Source of the DNA: Spodoptera frugiperda
Lineage: Eukaryota > Arthropoda > Insecta > Lepidoptera > Noctuidae
Assembly (NCBI RefSeq): GCF_023101765.2
Contig: NC_064237.1
Span: 682,001 to 746,000 of the forward strand
DNA: 64,000 nt
Reading direction: 5' to 3'
Each line of letters begins with the position of its first letter. The stretch's first letter is position 1. Position numbers and translations under genes: made by a program. The notes beneath the pieces were generated by a model, which was not told the origin of the DNA, ran no database searches, and worked only from the letters and a program-made list of their open reading frames with translations. This document shows positions 1 through 11,714 of the stretch, piece after piece.

Positions 1-142
1 AAAGAAAAATTGTATTAAATTACTTAATGGCAATAACAAGCTTCGTTATTTTATGTAGATTGTAGATTGTTTCTTTAAACAAGTCTTTTAATAAAATTGT
101 TTAGATTTAATATTAGTTGCATACATCTGTTTTAAAGCAAAC

Positions 143-404
143 GTGTGGAAGAGCTATGCTTCGGCACATACGAGCCAGCTCGAATGATACAGAAGACCGG
201 CGTGAAACAACGCTTGCATTGTTTCGTTGTTTGAGTAAGTTACCGGAGGCTGAATTCCCCCTTCCTCAATTCCCGATTCTCAACAACCCGTAAATCCCTA
301 ACTCCCAAAAGCCGGCAATAAACTTGTAACGTTTCTGGTGCCGGTGGCGATTGCTTGTCATCAAGTGATCCGTCCGCTTGTTTACCGGCTTATATACCAT
401 ATTT
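143..404 (+). repeat. Repeat family A copy (SINE-like, A-rich 3' end)
   Basis: This is a diverged copy of a family seen at least six times in the window. It starts with a GTGTGGGAGAG-like head, passes through a GTGAAACAACGCTTGC core, and ends in GCGATTGCTTGTCATCAAG and a GGCTTATATACCAT tail. The A-rich end sets the orientation. It has no coding capacity and no terminal inverted repeats, which suggests a retroposed non-autonomous element. The family name is not certain. Confidence 0.75.
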
Positions 405-1547
405 AACCTTTAGTTGACACTAAAAGCTCTTAATTAACATAGCGTATATCAAACAAACTGCATCCAACAGACAAGTTTCACCAAACATTAGGCTCATCAG
501 ACCTTTTACAAGGGTTAGATCCGCATCTTCTCCCAATTAACACGGACTCAACAACTCAAAACAAACTCGGAAAACTCGAAGAACTCAACTAATGTTGGTT
601 TCTGATCCGAGTAATTTAATTACGCTGAGGCGGCGGCCATTTTTCTTGGTTTTGTTTAAGATTGCTTCTTAATTAGTTGTACTAGTGGTTCTAGGTGTTC
701 TTTTAAAACTTTTGTGCTTGTGTGTACACTTGAGTCGGACTGATTGAATATGTAGTGAGGTTGAAGTGTTTTAGTTCAATAGGGTCAATTACTTAACGCA
801 AAACATTTATTTTGTGAACTCTCAGTCATCAATGACATTTCCAATTATCCTCACATTCAACCCTTCTAATTTTATTCACTTAACTAGACATGTAATTTCA
901 TAGTATAATAAGTTTTCTTATCTCTGAAATCGATCACAAATCACATATTCAGTAATCCATCTCACGACTTCTACCGATAAATCATTCATCAGGCAAATAT
1001 TAATTTGCAATAGGTAATCAAATGTCAAAACAAATACATACACGTCAGACGACACATTGATGTAACTGAGACACGACGCGACACACCGACTGTGCCTAAT
1101 TGATTGATGGTAGACATTCCCCAGCTGCATAAGTACAAACATCGCCTGCAAATTAGAGGCAATTAAATCCTCCCAGGCTACAGCGCACGAATGCGATTCC
1201 AATGAATAGAGGTGACGAATTTGCTTCAAAAGAATAATTTCCGGGGGTGTTGCAAGGCGAGAACTGCGCCACGCTTGATGATAGGTCTTTTTGAAGTTAC
1301 GCTACTCGTTTGCTTTTGAAATTCCGTCGTGTTTTGTTCAGCAATTTGTAAAGGAATTGTGCTTTTCATTTGTCGTTGTTGCGCGGTAACGTTGTTTGGC
1401 GGATTAAATTATTTAACTTTTAGTTTTGTTTTTTAGCGTGTCATACAGTTTTTATTATGGACGATATTATTTGTTGATATAAAAGAGAAGAGGACAGTCA
1501 AAGAACAATGGAGACTGGTAAGATAAGTATATATTGTCTAAACTGCA
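405..1547. other. Unannotated AT-rich stretch
   Basis: No convincing gene or repeat was seen. The longest open frame (918-1229, minus strand, 103 codons) shows no recognisable domain and has the look of chance. Confidence 0.5.
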
Positions 1548-1805
1548 AAATAAATCTCCCGATCAATTTCGATCGGTGGCCAATCTGTCTAACTAGACTA
1601 GCCTAACTAACGCAGGAGATATTATAGTGCACAAAGATGTACACAAACACAGATGCACTCTCTGTTTTACCTCACTCTCTGAACCCGATGGAATTTAAGA
1701 CCGACACGACCGGAGAGAGGTCAGTCGCAGGACCAACGTTTTTACAGGTTTTCCGCCGAACTTTCAGACTCCGAGCTAATAATCGTCATTTTATACTGCA
1801 AAATA
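1548..1805 (+). repeat. Repeat family G copy
   Basis: This stretch matches the reverse complement of 24168-24410 along most of its length. Shared blocks include GAGATATTATAGTGCA, ACACAGATGCACTCT, ACGACCGGAGAG and CGAACTT followed by GCTAATAAT. The family resembles a common lepidopteran interspersed repeat. The 69-codon frame at 1637-1846 lies inside it and is not a gene. Confidence 0.7.
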
Positions 1806-3312
1806 CTTACATTAAGAGAATGATAGAGTACAAGGTTTATAAATAAACGCGAAACATAACCATTAAGTTGTTACATTTATGTAAAGTACATTAAAAGCTC
1901 AATGCAACATTGAATTATTATAACCACGGTAATATTTTAAGTGTAGCACACGACATTTACATGCAATGCCCCACTTAGTACCTGTACCTCACAGTGAGCG
2001 AGTTTCGGATTGTATCAACGTCACGTTTAATGACAGTCAACATTAGCTCAGTGTAAGGGAAATTGTGGTGATTAAGACTAAACCCCTGTCATGGGAACGT
2101 TACGAAGTCTTCATTACTGTAATCTATAAACTCTTGCGAAGGCCCGCTCTCACGCTGTTATACTAAAAAGTAATTTTATGTAACGAGGAAACATTTTCAT
2201 TAAAATAACTTCGTTTGCCTAGTAAATACAAACTGCAGTACACCGCCACGACACAACTTTACCCATACATCCATCTAATCATTAAATTTTTAAAACGTAA
2301 TTACGCCCACAATTTCCGTAATTTACTCAAAGTTGAGTGGTTGGTAGCACTTTTTACTGCGGTATCATTACGTAGAGAGCGATGCGGCCGGTTAATATCG
2401 CGCTGCTCTTGACGCCGCTGCAAAGTCACGTCGTTTAGCCCAGTGCAGTTGATTCGTCTATGTGTGTAACTAAGTGTGAGCGAAAAATTAGTCGACATAA
2501 CTTTGCATTGGCGCGTTTTGCGTTAATTAAGGTATTTTTCAAAATCAACCTTTAACTTTATCCTTTACTTTCTGTATCTACTTTCCAAACTGCCAAATGA
2601 TAAAATCTAAAATTTGGTTTGAGTTCGAGATAACAGTTACGCAAGTTGTCTCAACTGGATTTATATTTAGCGAACAAAAAAAAACAATGTATCTAATATA
2701 AATAAATATTTTTAAAATGCAAATGGCTATCATAAAAATATGAATAAAGAAAAATTGTTTGCTATTATAAATCATGAATAAAGATGAATAAAACTGGATT
2801 TATTTAAAAAAAAAAAAACAGAAATGTCATTCTGCAATAACATTGCAAAGGTGCCTTTTTGTGTCACATGTGAAACTATTTGAGACAGTAAGGTCACTTC
2901 AAACGATTTTCAACTTTACTACAAAGAGATAAAAGTGAAAATGCAATGACATTTTTTTCAGATTGGTATACATTGATGTGCTGATAAATAAAAAATAAGA
3001 TATGAAATCATATTCGTGTTTTCTGCAGAATATTTTATTCTGTGGATAAGTGTCTGTGTATGACATTGATCGATACTCACTTCTACACAAATAAAATGAA
3101 TGTTTGGACAACTTGAAGATGTTTGTTTTAGAACTTCAGACAGTTGTGACCGACTTTAGAGCCTTCATTTGCTTTTGAAATTTTAAATGTATTTAAAAAT
3201 ATATATATAAAAAAACAAATACATAGAATATTTTCATGAACGCTCTCGAATGAAAGTAAGATTTTTATTTCATTTTAATTTTCTAAGCAATATGATTTGA
3301 TATTTGAATTTG
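1806..3312. other. Unannotated AT-rich stretch
   Basis: No gene was identified. A small GC-richer patch lies around 2385-2480. Several open frames of 65-70 codons overlap on both strands with no domain signature. Confidence 0.5.
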
Positions 3313-3466
3313 ATTGCATGGTTGGTACGGTGCAGGCAACTGGCTGTATGTGCAACATGTACCGTGTTCGATCCCTCACGGAGCAACTCTTTGTGTGTAT
3401 GTGAACTTGTATGTTTCTAAACGCACCCAAACACAGGAGAAAATCCTAAAAAAAAAAACGAAAAGT
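3313..3466 (+). repeat. SINE family B copy
   Basis: A tRNA-like head with a B-box relic (GTGTTCGATCCCTCAC) is followed by ACTCTTTGTGTG, GAACTTGTATGTTTCTAAACG, CACAGGAGAAAATCCT and an A run. It matches 3937-4130 and 9120-9300 in order and orientation. Confidence 0.8.
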
Positions 3467-3936
3467 AAATACCTAGTGTTACTTAGGAATTGAGTTCAGT
3501 TTTTTGCAAATAGGTTAGCATCTTAAAATGTCTCCTGCCCATAAATACACCCGCGACAAGTATATTATGATGTTCTCTCCTTACGGTTACCTCGTCAAGT
3601 GCTCGTGTAGTGACGTCATCAAATTTGAGATAATATTACCTCGCCCTCACATAGTGTATAACACTAATCCGTCACCCCAGTGAACCCTAGTACCTGGCCC
3701 TTTTAGCAGCAATTACGAAGCTAAGCTATCGTAGGTAGTAATATTATATTCAATCTGCTTTACAGAATTAATTTATTGTGGTGAAAATTGAAATCCATTG
3801 CTTTTATTTTTGGAAATACTTTAACTTGAAGTAACTGAAAGAAAGGGACCACCTACTAGGACATCAGAATATGTAAGCAAGAACTTCTTTATCGCTCTGA
3901 TCATGGTATAGTTTTACAACCAGGTGAGATATTATG
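3467..3936. other. Unannotated stretch
   Basis: Nothing gene-like or repeated was recognised between two SINE B copies. Confidence 0.4.
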
Positions 3937-4130
3937 ACTGCACGGTTAGTGTGGTGGATGGGCAACCGGCGCAACGTCCAGCGGGTTCGATTCCCGCACG
4001 AAGCTACTCTTTGTGTGAAACACAAATTGTTGTTTTAGGTCTAGGTGTTATGTGTATGTAAACGTGTATGTTTGTAAACGTACCCGCAAAAATGCTACTT
4101 AATATGGGACAATGTTTTTTTTTAAGGAGT
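3937..4130 (+). repeat. SINE family B, best preserved copy
   Basis: The head carries an A-box-like GGTTAGTGTGGTGG and an exact B box (GGTTCGATTCC), the two internal RNA polymerase III promoter elements expected in a tRNA-derived SINE. The body follows with ACTCTTTGTGTG, TGTATGTTTGTAAACG and a T/A-rich end. Mobilisation would need a LINE partner, which cannot be named from this sequence. Confidence 0.85.
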
Positions 4131-4542
4131 AGTAAAACGAACGATTACTTAGTGTTAAACGTAGGCAATCTTCTAATTCCTCTTCATAATTTCTATATTT
4201 TTTCTTGTTTTCTGCTTCATTAAGCATTTTCTATTTATTTTCGCCCTAATAAAACAAAAACGGAAAATCTAACTGACATTCCCAGCACTACACATTCGCA
4301 TACTTTTTTTGAAAACTTCATGTGGCTTCAGTTTTTGGCCAGTATGTCTGTCAGGATTATGAAGCTTTACAAGGGTTGCGCCACCGCGACCTCTGTCCCG
4401 TCATTGGGGACGACAAATGACGCGCATTAAGAAAATCCACGACAGTTGACCTTGGCTTACAAGGGGGAAACTCTTCATCATGGTGACGGGTTATTATGTT
4501 CACAGGATTTTAGATGTTAGTGGCATACTATAGAGTTTTTTT
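4131..4542. other. Unannotated stretch
   Basis: No gene or clear repeat was recognised. A somewhat GC-rich patch around 4370-4480 has no open frame of note. Confidence 0.4.
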
Positions 4543-4765
4543 CACGTCACGCCCATTATCTTTGAAAGGATAGGTAGAGGTGCATCAGCACATTAAGCCT
4601 CGTAATGCCACTGTACAATGTACTCACACTTTTCACCACTTGTGTTATAAGTCTCATGTAATATGGGGGTGAGCCTATTGCCATATACTGGGCACAATTT
4701 CAGACTCCGTGCTACTAATACTTTTGCCCGAGGGAATCGAACCCGAGACCATAGAGGCAGGCGAT
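4543..4765 (-). repeat. SINE family D copy
   Basis: On the minus strand it reads from a tRNA-like head with a B box (GGTTCGATTCCC at about 4735-4746) through GGCAATAGGCTCACC, TGGCATTACG and a GCACCTCTACCTA block. The same order is found at 14402-14535 and, inverted, at 47168 and 50303. It is a tRNA-derived non-autonomous retroposon. Confidence 0.8.
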
Positions 4766-4817
4766 CAGTCGATAATAGAGATGTAATTGTATTGCTGCAT
4801 TAGTTTTAAAGTGGTTA

Positions 4818-4826
4818 ATATGTACT
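4818..4826. repeat. Target site duplication of the RTE LINE (left copy)
   Basis: ATATGTACT occurs here and again at 8042-8050, immediately after the GATGAT tail of the LINE. The exact 9-bp match defines both ends of the insertion. Confidence 0.85.
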
Positions 4827-5068
4827 GGGGGTGTAAGGGGTGAACTACCACCATTTTGCCCAAATGCCAACCTCACCTGCCCGTGGTGCATCCTGCCGAT
4901 TAGCGAACGAGGCTCTGGCGACCGACTGATGGCGGGATAACCATCACTATTAAGGCGTAAACTAAATTACAGGCCAGTGACGGGCAGCAGCATCACTGGT
5001 GCGAGAAGTTTACGCCCTGCGATCGCCAACCCGCCTGCCCAGCGTGGCGATTACGGGCAACTCCTCCA

Positions 5069-6301
5069 ATGTTTAAAAGAACAAGGCCGCGGCCCCTAGT
5101 TCCCGGCGGCCCCGCTAGGCCTGGCCACGGTGGCGGTCATGGTAGCGGCGGGGCAGGGGGTGCGAAGAATCCCCGGGTTATGGGAGGCCACCAAAACAAA
5201 TTGACCCTGGCGACGTACAACGGACGCACACTACGGCTTGACTCGCATCTGGCGCAACTGGAGGTGGAGCTTGGGAAGATTAGGTGGCACGTTCTGGGGT
5301 TAAGCGAAGTCCGAAGAGAGGGGGAGGACACCGTAACCCTAGAGTCCGGCCACCTAATTTACTTCCGAGAGGGAGACCAACAATCCCAAGGTGGCGTTGG
5401 GTTTCTGGTCAATAAGTCTCTCTCTGATAACGTTGTGGAAATATCTAGTGTGTCGAGCAGGGTAGCGTACCTCATTATCAAGCTCACCGAGAGGTACAGC
5501 CTTAAGGTGGTGCAAGTGTACGCACCGACCTCGGCACATTCAGATGATGAGGTGGAGGAAATGTTCGATGACATATCGAGGGCCCTCCACTTCACTACTA
5601 AGACCCACTACAATGTTGTCATGGGAGACTTTAACGCTAAAGTGGGAGTACAGAATTGCAGTGAATCGGTAGTAGGATCCCATGGTTTTGGAGTCAGAAA
5701 CCATAGGGGGCGGATGCTGGTCAACTTCCTCGAACGAGAGGGGCTGTTCTTGATGAACTCGTTTTTCAAAAAGCAGCCCCAAAGGAAGTGGACCTGGCGG
5801 AGCCCCGACACTATGACAAAAAATGAGATCGACTTCATCATAGCGGACAGGCGATACATATTCAGAGATGTCTCCGTGATCAACAGGTTTAACACCGGCA
5901 GTGATCACAGACTTGTCCGAGGCACTCTGAATATCGACTTTAAAGCCGAACGTGTCCGTTTGATGAAGTCCAGGCTCCGACCTACTATGCTCCAAACCAT
6001 CACTGGATCTGAAACGTTCCAGCTTAATCTGGAAAACCGATTTGCTGCCTTGGAAACCACAACAGACGTTAACCAGAACCTAGAAAATGTAGTTCGAGTC
6101 CTCAGGGACGAAGGTACGAGATTCTGTAACATGCGACGTAAGGGCAGGAAGTCTAAACTTTCCGAGGAGACCCTGGGGCTGATGAGGAAACGACGTGAAA
6201 ACCCACCCGTCACTTCGTCAGGAAAACGAGCACTGAACCGGGAGATCAACAAACGCGTGCGGCACGACCTCCGGTGCTCTAGTACCGTGTGCTTCTATTG
6301 A
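5069..6301 (+). pseudogene. RTE LINE: apurinic-like endonuclease (N-terminal part of the polyprotein, frameshifted)
   Basis: The 410-codon frame starts at an ATG that follows the 5' UTR directly. It holds an exonuclease/endonuclease/phosphatase domain that nicks the target DNA to prime reverse transcription. Visible landmarks are LATYNGRTLR (catalytic Asn at residue 51), LGLSEVR (Glu80), VVMGDFNAKVG (Asp187, Asn189), NEIDFII (about 253-258) and the terminal GSDH (277-280). A Gly/Pro-rich leader of about 40 residues precedes the domain. The frame ends early at TGA 6299-6301: the following coding sequence continues in another frame, consistent with a net +1 indel between about 6286 and 6296. 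In the intact protein this would be the N-terminal third of one polypeptide. Confidence 0.9.
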
Positions 6302-8030
6302 AAAAGCCATCGAGCAGAATCGGGGGTCTAAGGTGTTCGTACAATCTCTCGGCAGAAGCCACCTGACGAAACTGACCACAGCAACTGGAGAAGTTGTTGC
6401 CTCTAAGCCGGCGGTTCTTTCGGAGATAGAGGACTTCTATAGCCGGTTATACGCTTCGCATGCATCTCGCCCTGATCCCGAAAATGAGGACTCTAGAGCT
6501 ACATTAACGCGCCATTTCACTGAAGACCTGCCAGAAGTCAGCATTGGCGAAGTCGAGATTGCTCTTGGGCAGCTTAAAAATGGAAAAGCCCCTGGCGACG
6601 GCGTTACCACAGAGTTGCTAAAGGCTGGAGGCAAACCCGTACTGAGGGAGCTCCAAAAGCTTTTTAACGCTGTCCTATTTGAAGGGAGAACTCCAGAGGC
6701 GTGGAGCAGAAGTGTGGTCGTCTTGTTCTTCAAGAAAGGGGACAAAAGCCTTCTGAAGAACTATCGACCCATTTCGCTTCTAAGCCACGTCTATAAGCTG
6801 TTCTCAAGAGTGATCACGAACCGTCTTGCGCGAAGACTCGACGAATTCCAACCACCGGAACAGGCTGGATTTCGGAGCGGATACGGCACCATAGACCACA
6901 TCCACACAGTGCGGCAGATTATACAGAAAACCGAAGAGTATAATCAGCCCCTGTGCCTAGCATTTGTGGACTATGAGAAGGCCTTTGACTCGATAGAAAT
7001 CTGGTCTGTCCTGGAGTCCTTGCAGCGATGCCAGGTTGATTGGCGATACATCCAAGTGATGAGATGTCTTTACGAAGCCGCCACTATGTCCGTCCAAGTA
7101 CAGAATCAGCAAACACGTCTCATACCATTGCATCGAGGAGTGAGACAAGGGGACGTCATATCCCCGAAACTGTTCACTAATGCAATGGAGGATATGTTCA
7201 AGACGCTGCACTGGAAAGGACGTGGCATCAATATCAATGGCGAACACATCTCTCACTTGCGATTCGCAGATGATATCGTCATAATGGCAGAAACGCTGCA
7301 GGACCTACAAGGGATGCTGAACGACCTGGCTGACTCCTCTGCACGCATCGGCCTACGGATGAACTTGGACAAAACCAAGGTCATGTTCAATGAACATGTT
7401 CTACCGGAACCGATTGCGATTCACGGAGCCGTCCTCGAAGTTGTTCAGAAATATGTCTACCTCGGGCAAACGTTGCAGTTAGGTAGAAACAACTTTGAGG
7501 ATGAGGTGAATAGGAGAATTCAGTTGGGTTGGGCAGCTTTCGGAAAACTCCGTCGGGTCTTCTCATCGTCAATCCCACAGTGCCTAAAGACGAAAGTCTT
7601 TAACCAGTGCGTCCTACCCGTAATGACATACGGTGCCGAAACGTGGACACTTACGGCTAGACTGGTCCACAAACTCAAAGTCGCTCAGCGGGCTATGGAA
7701 AGGGCTATGCTCGGTGTCTCTCTCCGAAATCGCATTCGAAACGAAGTGATTCGGCAGAGAACCAAGGTGATCGACATAGCCCACCGGATCAGCAAGCTGA
7801 AGTGGCAGTGGGCCGGCCATATTAGCCGCAGGACCGACAACCGTTGGGGTAAGCGAGTCCTGGAGTGGAGACCGCGTCTCGGTAAACGTAGTGTAGGACG
7901 CCCCCAGGCGAGGTGGAGTGACGATCTGCGCAGGATGGCTGGCAGGAGCTGGATGCGAGTCGCTAGTGATAGAGCAAAGTGGCGAACAATTGGGGAGGCC
8001 TATGTCCAGCAGTGGACTGCTATAGGCTGA
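6297..8030 (+). pseudogene. RTE LINE: reverse transcriptase (C-terminal part of the polyprotein)
   Basis: This continues the endonuclease frame after the +1 shift; the coding match resumes at IEKAIEQNRGSK (from 6297), upstream of any start codon, so it is not an independent gene. Numbered from the GTG at 6333, reverse transcriptase landmarks are NYRPISLLSHVYK (143-155), QAGFRSGYGT (177-186), AFVDYEKAFDS (210-220, catalytic Asp213), GVRQGDVISPKLF (269-281) and the active-site FADD (311-314), a variant of YADD. The thumb region (GLRMNLDKTKVM, then YVYLGQT) and an Arg/Trp-rich C-terminus ending in AYVQQWTAIG follow. The stop codon TGA leads directly into the GATGAT tail, typical of RTE elements. 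Confidence 0.92.
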
Positions 8031-8050
8031 TGATGATGATGATATGTACT

Positions 8051-8364
8051 AACCGCAGACGCAGCACGCGGCGTAGTGCAAAAACATTAATTATGAATTA
8101 TTTAAACAAATCCACAATTGTAATCATAGAAAGGTCGTCTGAAAGATCATTCTAATAGTGTACACCTCCTTGATTACTCTTAAATTGTTATTTCGAGTGA
8201 ACAATTCTTGGGATCCCTAAAATAATGAATACCACATCAAATGTATAGCTACTGACGTGATGAACCACAGTCTCGTCTTAAATCTTCGAATTACACTCAC
8301 TCCGTTGCTTCGTTGAGTTCATTTCTATTATATTTAAGAACAAAACATATATCATAAAGTTATC
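8051..8364. other. Unannotated stretch
   Basis: Nothing gene-like or repeated was recognised downstream of the RTE insertion. Confidence 0.4.
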
Positions 8365-8546
8365 TACTAAGGGGTAGGCAGAGGTTCACTTGTAAAAATG
8401 TTACTTACATTTTTCATCAGCCACCACAGACAAAGATGCACAGACCTATTGCTTTACACGGGGAACCTTATTATAGTTGTGAGTTTTCGAAGAATATAAA
8501 AATTGTACTTATTTGTACGACCCGGGAATCGAACCCAAGAGTTCTT
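8365..8546 (-). repeat. SINE family D relic
   Basis: AAGGGGTAGGCAGAGGT at one end and GGGAATCGAACCCAAGAG (an inverted B box) at the other match the ends of family D. The middle is much diverged. Confidence 0.55.
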
Positions 8547-8935
8547 TGCAATGTTCCATTTTACTGGGGTGTCATAGTTAAACACAATACATAGGCCTAT
8601 TTATCATATATATATACAGCAATATATATAGAGGCTATCGACCTGCCTTGTATATAAATTATGCGTTTTGCAGCCGTCGATACAATGGGTGAATGCGTGT
8701 ATAAATCTTCAAGATTAGGAGGCCGGGTCCTTTACATGAGCCGCGGTTAGCGGGACACTGGGGGGACCATTTATCTCTTATTTAGGGATACAAGACATCG
8801 TACATTGTACATATATTATAATACGTATATTGACATCGATGTAGGGGTGGTTATAACATGTTCAATATGTACTACGTGTGGGTTTAGAGAATTTGTATCA
8901 ATAATAATGTTTAAGTAAATAGCGAGCAAATAATC
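8547..8935. other. Unannotated stretch
   Basis: AT-rich with a TATATA run around 8607-8633. No gene or family was recognised. Confidence 0.4.
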
Positions 8936-9014
8936 CTTCTGCACTTGGGAAAAGGCCTTTGCTCGACAGTGAGCAGTTCATACGCTATTACTGGTGATGA
9001 TGATGACGATGGAG
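8936..9014 (+). repeat. RTE-like LINE 3' tail fragment
   Basis: AAAGGCCTTTGCTCGACAGT and a TGATGATGATGACGATGG tail resemble the terminal GAGGCCTATGTCCAGCAGT plus GATGAT of RTE elements. This is probably a severely 5'-truncated copy. Confidence 0.6.
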
Positions 9015-9119
9015 TACTGCAGCTGTTTGTTTCCCTATACGATTAAATTATAAGCAATTTAGCTACAAAGCTTTTTAAAGTAAAAATCTTTAACTTAAAC
9101 ATAATCGTAGAAAATCACA

Positions 9120-9305
9120 AGTAAATACTGCACGGTTAGTGCGGTGCCTCGTGTATTCGATTATTCCCGTACGGAGCGACTCTTTGTGTGATCCACAAAT
9201 TGTTGTTCCGTTTCTGGATGTCATGTGTATATGAACTTGTATGTTTGTAAACACACTTACGACACAGGAGAAAATCCTAGTGTGGGGCAAGGTTTATTAA
9301 AAAAG
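9120..9305 (+). repeat. SINE family B copy
   Basis: It starts TGCACGGTTAGTGCGGTG, has a degenerate B box, then GACTCTTTGTGTGATCCAC, TTGTTGTTCCG, TGTATGTTTGTAAACAC and CACAGGAGAAAATCCTAG, and ends in an A run. It is collinear with 3937-4130. Confidence 0.8.
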
Positions 9306-9704
9306 AAACTAAAATTGTACGATAACAACCAAGAGTAAACTGTAGCACAAAAATCTCGAACATAAAAGGTTAAAAACTTTAAAGCCAACCCTTATAAAAA
9401 GGCATGACCTTACAAAGATTTTACGATAAACCCCTGAAAGAAGTGAAACTACTGAAAAGCGTATAACATGGAATTTAGATTAAAGTACGGGTAAAAGAGT
9501 TTAGACAGTTTTCATAGTTTCAAGATTATCTAATTCTCGCCCACGGTATTAGAAAAGTATGTAAAAGAGGTTTATTTCAGCGAGAATTACTTTTTTGTGC
9601 CTAGGTATTTTATTTTGGTATCAACCTGTCCAGGGTAGATTTTTGTAAAAAAATTATTTATTCTGTTAGTTTTGATTTAAAAATGAAATTTATTTAATTT
9701 GAGT
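9306..9704. other. Unannotated AT-rich stretch
   Basis: No gene or repeat family was recognised. Confidence 0.4.
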
Positions 9705-9812
9705 AGCAACGCACCTGTGCTTCCTCTGGTGTTGTGGGTGTCCATAGGCGGCGCTAATTGCTTACCATCAGGTGATCCATACCCTCTTTTACCCCCTATT
9801 CCATAAAAAAAT
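9705..9812 (+). repeat. Repeat family A fragment (3' end)
   Basis: GCAACGCACCTGTG, GGTGTCCATAGGCGG, TTGCTTACCATCAGGTGATCC and CCATAAAAAAAT match the 3' third of family A. The 5' part is absent, which fits 5' truncation during retroposition. Confidence 0.75.
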
Positions 9813-9994
9813 ATTTAAAGAAAAAAAATATTATTTCATTCTTTGAAAAATACGTCGTCTTTAACTAAAAGTCTGCCACAAATTAAAATAATATCTTTTA
9901 TGAGTGGATTTATCTATCTTTAGCAGCAATTACCATAGCAAAAACATTCCAAGTATACCACAAGTGTTAGAATGCACACTTAACTATTACACCA

Positions 9995-10205
9995 TACTAG
10001 TTTCGTTTCGGTGCTAACCGCAGTTATAGTTCGGTCGTGGGGTAAACTGACGATAGTGGTCCGGTCGGCCGTTCCGGCTAATATCGTCCGGCGATAAAAA
10101 CCGTTACTCTGTTTACGCCGAGGTATTACCCACTCATATTTTTACGCGAGATAGAACGTCATTACAATAAAACGGGCCGGAACGGCGCGCGTGCGGCGAT
10201 TCCTA
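9995..10205. other. GC-richer unique island, candidate non-coding regulatory DNA
   Basis: CpG-rich unique sequence in an AT-rich background, with strings such as GCGATAAAAACCG, TTTTTACGCGAG and CAATAAAACGGGCC. There is no matching copy elsewhere in the window and no open frame of note. Regulatory function is inferred from composition only. Confidence 0.25.
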
Positions 10206-11654
10206 TATTTTTTATTTGATTCTAAAATATTATTATGTTCGATTCCTGCGCTGTGTATCGTCCCCTCGTCATATTGTTTGCACATTATTTTTGATTGATT
10301 TTTGTTTCCGCGTTATTTTCATGTACTTACTTTTTGTGGGTATTTTTTATCCAGTTGTCCAAACATGTATTCTTTTATATGGAAACCGGTCTAACTGTTA
10401 AAATTTTGAAAGGAATCTTCTTTACCAGTGTGCTTTCCTTTATTCACTCGGCCTTCAGGTGTACCTGAAAGAATACGTTGCTTTGGGCAGGCGTACTCCA
10501 TCTTATTCCACATTTTCGTTTACTAGTTACCACCAGGCGAGATAGTAGCCAAACACTAACCATTTTAATAACAAAAAAATCTCGTATCCTTTTTTTATTC
10601 ATCCTTCTAAACGTAGAAACAAAATGTCACTTACAAAACAGTCCAGTTTACATTTCAATTTTACAACCAGCGCTATGTGAACATCCCTACATTCGTCATT
10701 TTGGCAGACCCCGCAACTAAACAAAAGCTGACATGGCTTCAGTTTAGTCCTCCAACAGAACATAGCCTCTAAAAGCTGAACATGAAAGATTTCAAGCGAA
10801 AGCTGCTGAATTTACAGCTACTCGTCGAAGGCGGAGCCAATAAAATGTTTTATACTGAACATAATTTGTAACGACAGAGTTTAAGCGCTTCTTGTGTCCT
10901 GCGATAAAAGATGGTGCTAAATACCGCCCTTGCTACGGAATGTCAAAAGTTCCACTAAAATAGTAGGTACGGTACTTTGAATTTTAAATCTTCAATTCAA
11001 TTCGTTGAAAGAAAATTACGAAAGAGTTTTCGTGTAAAAAAGTTGGATTTAGATTGTAGTTACATTTAAAATTTAAAATATTCATTGATACCGATTTTCA
11101 GATACAGTACATAGAAATAAGTACCTAAATAATATAGCTTCGATAATAGCACATCTTAGAAACCAATTTAAACCGGTTTGCGACAGGAACTCAGGCGTCA
11201 GACATCTGAAGAAAGGTCGAGGTCACTCACAAGACACACACATCCCCTACATTACCTCTTCGACTTCAAAAAAATCTTTATTTTCCGTGTCCCAAAGAAG
11301 TTTCCCTGCTTACTTATAAATAGAGTTGTACCAAGACTTGCACACATGTCCGGGTTTCTTCCGGAGCGTCGATTCCCGGAAGGCTGCGACCCGGAACCAT
11401 GCAGATAGATCTTTATAGGCTGCGGGGTCGATCATGGAGCGTGGAGTAATCCGCCGATGGAGCCGATTAATGTCCCATGACCGATGGCAATGGTTCGTTC
11501 CATTGAATCTGAGGGCTCTTAGCTTGGTCTCATAATTTACTGTTATGGAGTTCAAGGGGCGGTTTAGTGGGGTAAGTAATTGTGTAATGTAGCTGCCTAA
11601 TTAAAAATGTTACTGAGGTATGCAGGTCGGTTTCAACTAGCGTATCTGAATGTC
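10206..11654. other. Unannotated stretch
   Basis: Short open frames (10216-10401, 10478-10720, 11178-11408) show hydrophobic or mixed composition but no domain. A moderately GC-rich patch lies at about 11330-11530. Confidence 0.4.
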
Positions 11655-11700
11655 ATTAGGGGAGGCCTATGGTCGGCAGTGGACGTCAAACTGCAGATTT
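11655..11700 (+). repeat. RTE-like LINE 3' end fragment
   Basis: GGGGAGGCCTATGGTCGGCA followed by GTGGACGTCAAACTGCAG resembles the last codons and tail of the RTE at 7993-8030 (GGGGAGGCCTATGTCCAGCA). The GATGAT tail itself is missing. Confidence 0.6.
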
Positions 11701-11714
11701 TTTTTCAACTTTAC

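Larger units (their letters stand above)
4827..8041 (+). mobile_element. Full-length RTE-clade non-LTR retrotransposon
   Basis: The element is 3.2 kb, the usual length for RTE LINEs, and much more GC-rich than its surroundings. It has a 242-bp 5' UTR, an endonuclease/reverse transcriptase coding region, almost no 3' UTR, and a short GATGATGATGAT tail instead of poly(A), a hallmark of RTE. Target duplications of 9 bp flank it. The coding region is intact except for one net +1 shift near 6286-6296, which suggests a young insertion. Similar tails at 8936, 11655 and 53576 are older relics. Confidence 0.93.

Noticed and set aside
3985..4000. Possible tRNA gene (GGTTCGATTCCCGC)
   Set aside because: The B box belongs to a SINE head; no cloverleaf with acceptor pairing can be built, and the same body follows in other copies.
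4735..4750. Possible minus-strand tRNA gene
   Set aside because: GGGAATCGAACCC is the inverted B box of a family D SINE, with the family body beside it.
5137..7820. Minus-strand open frames across the RTE element
   Set aside because: They lie antisense to the endonuclease/reverse transcriptase frames and have no domain; they are shadows of GC-rich coding DNA.
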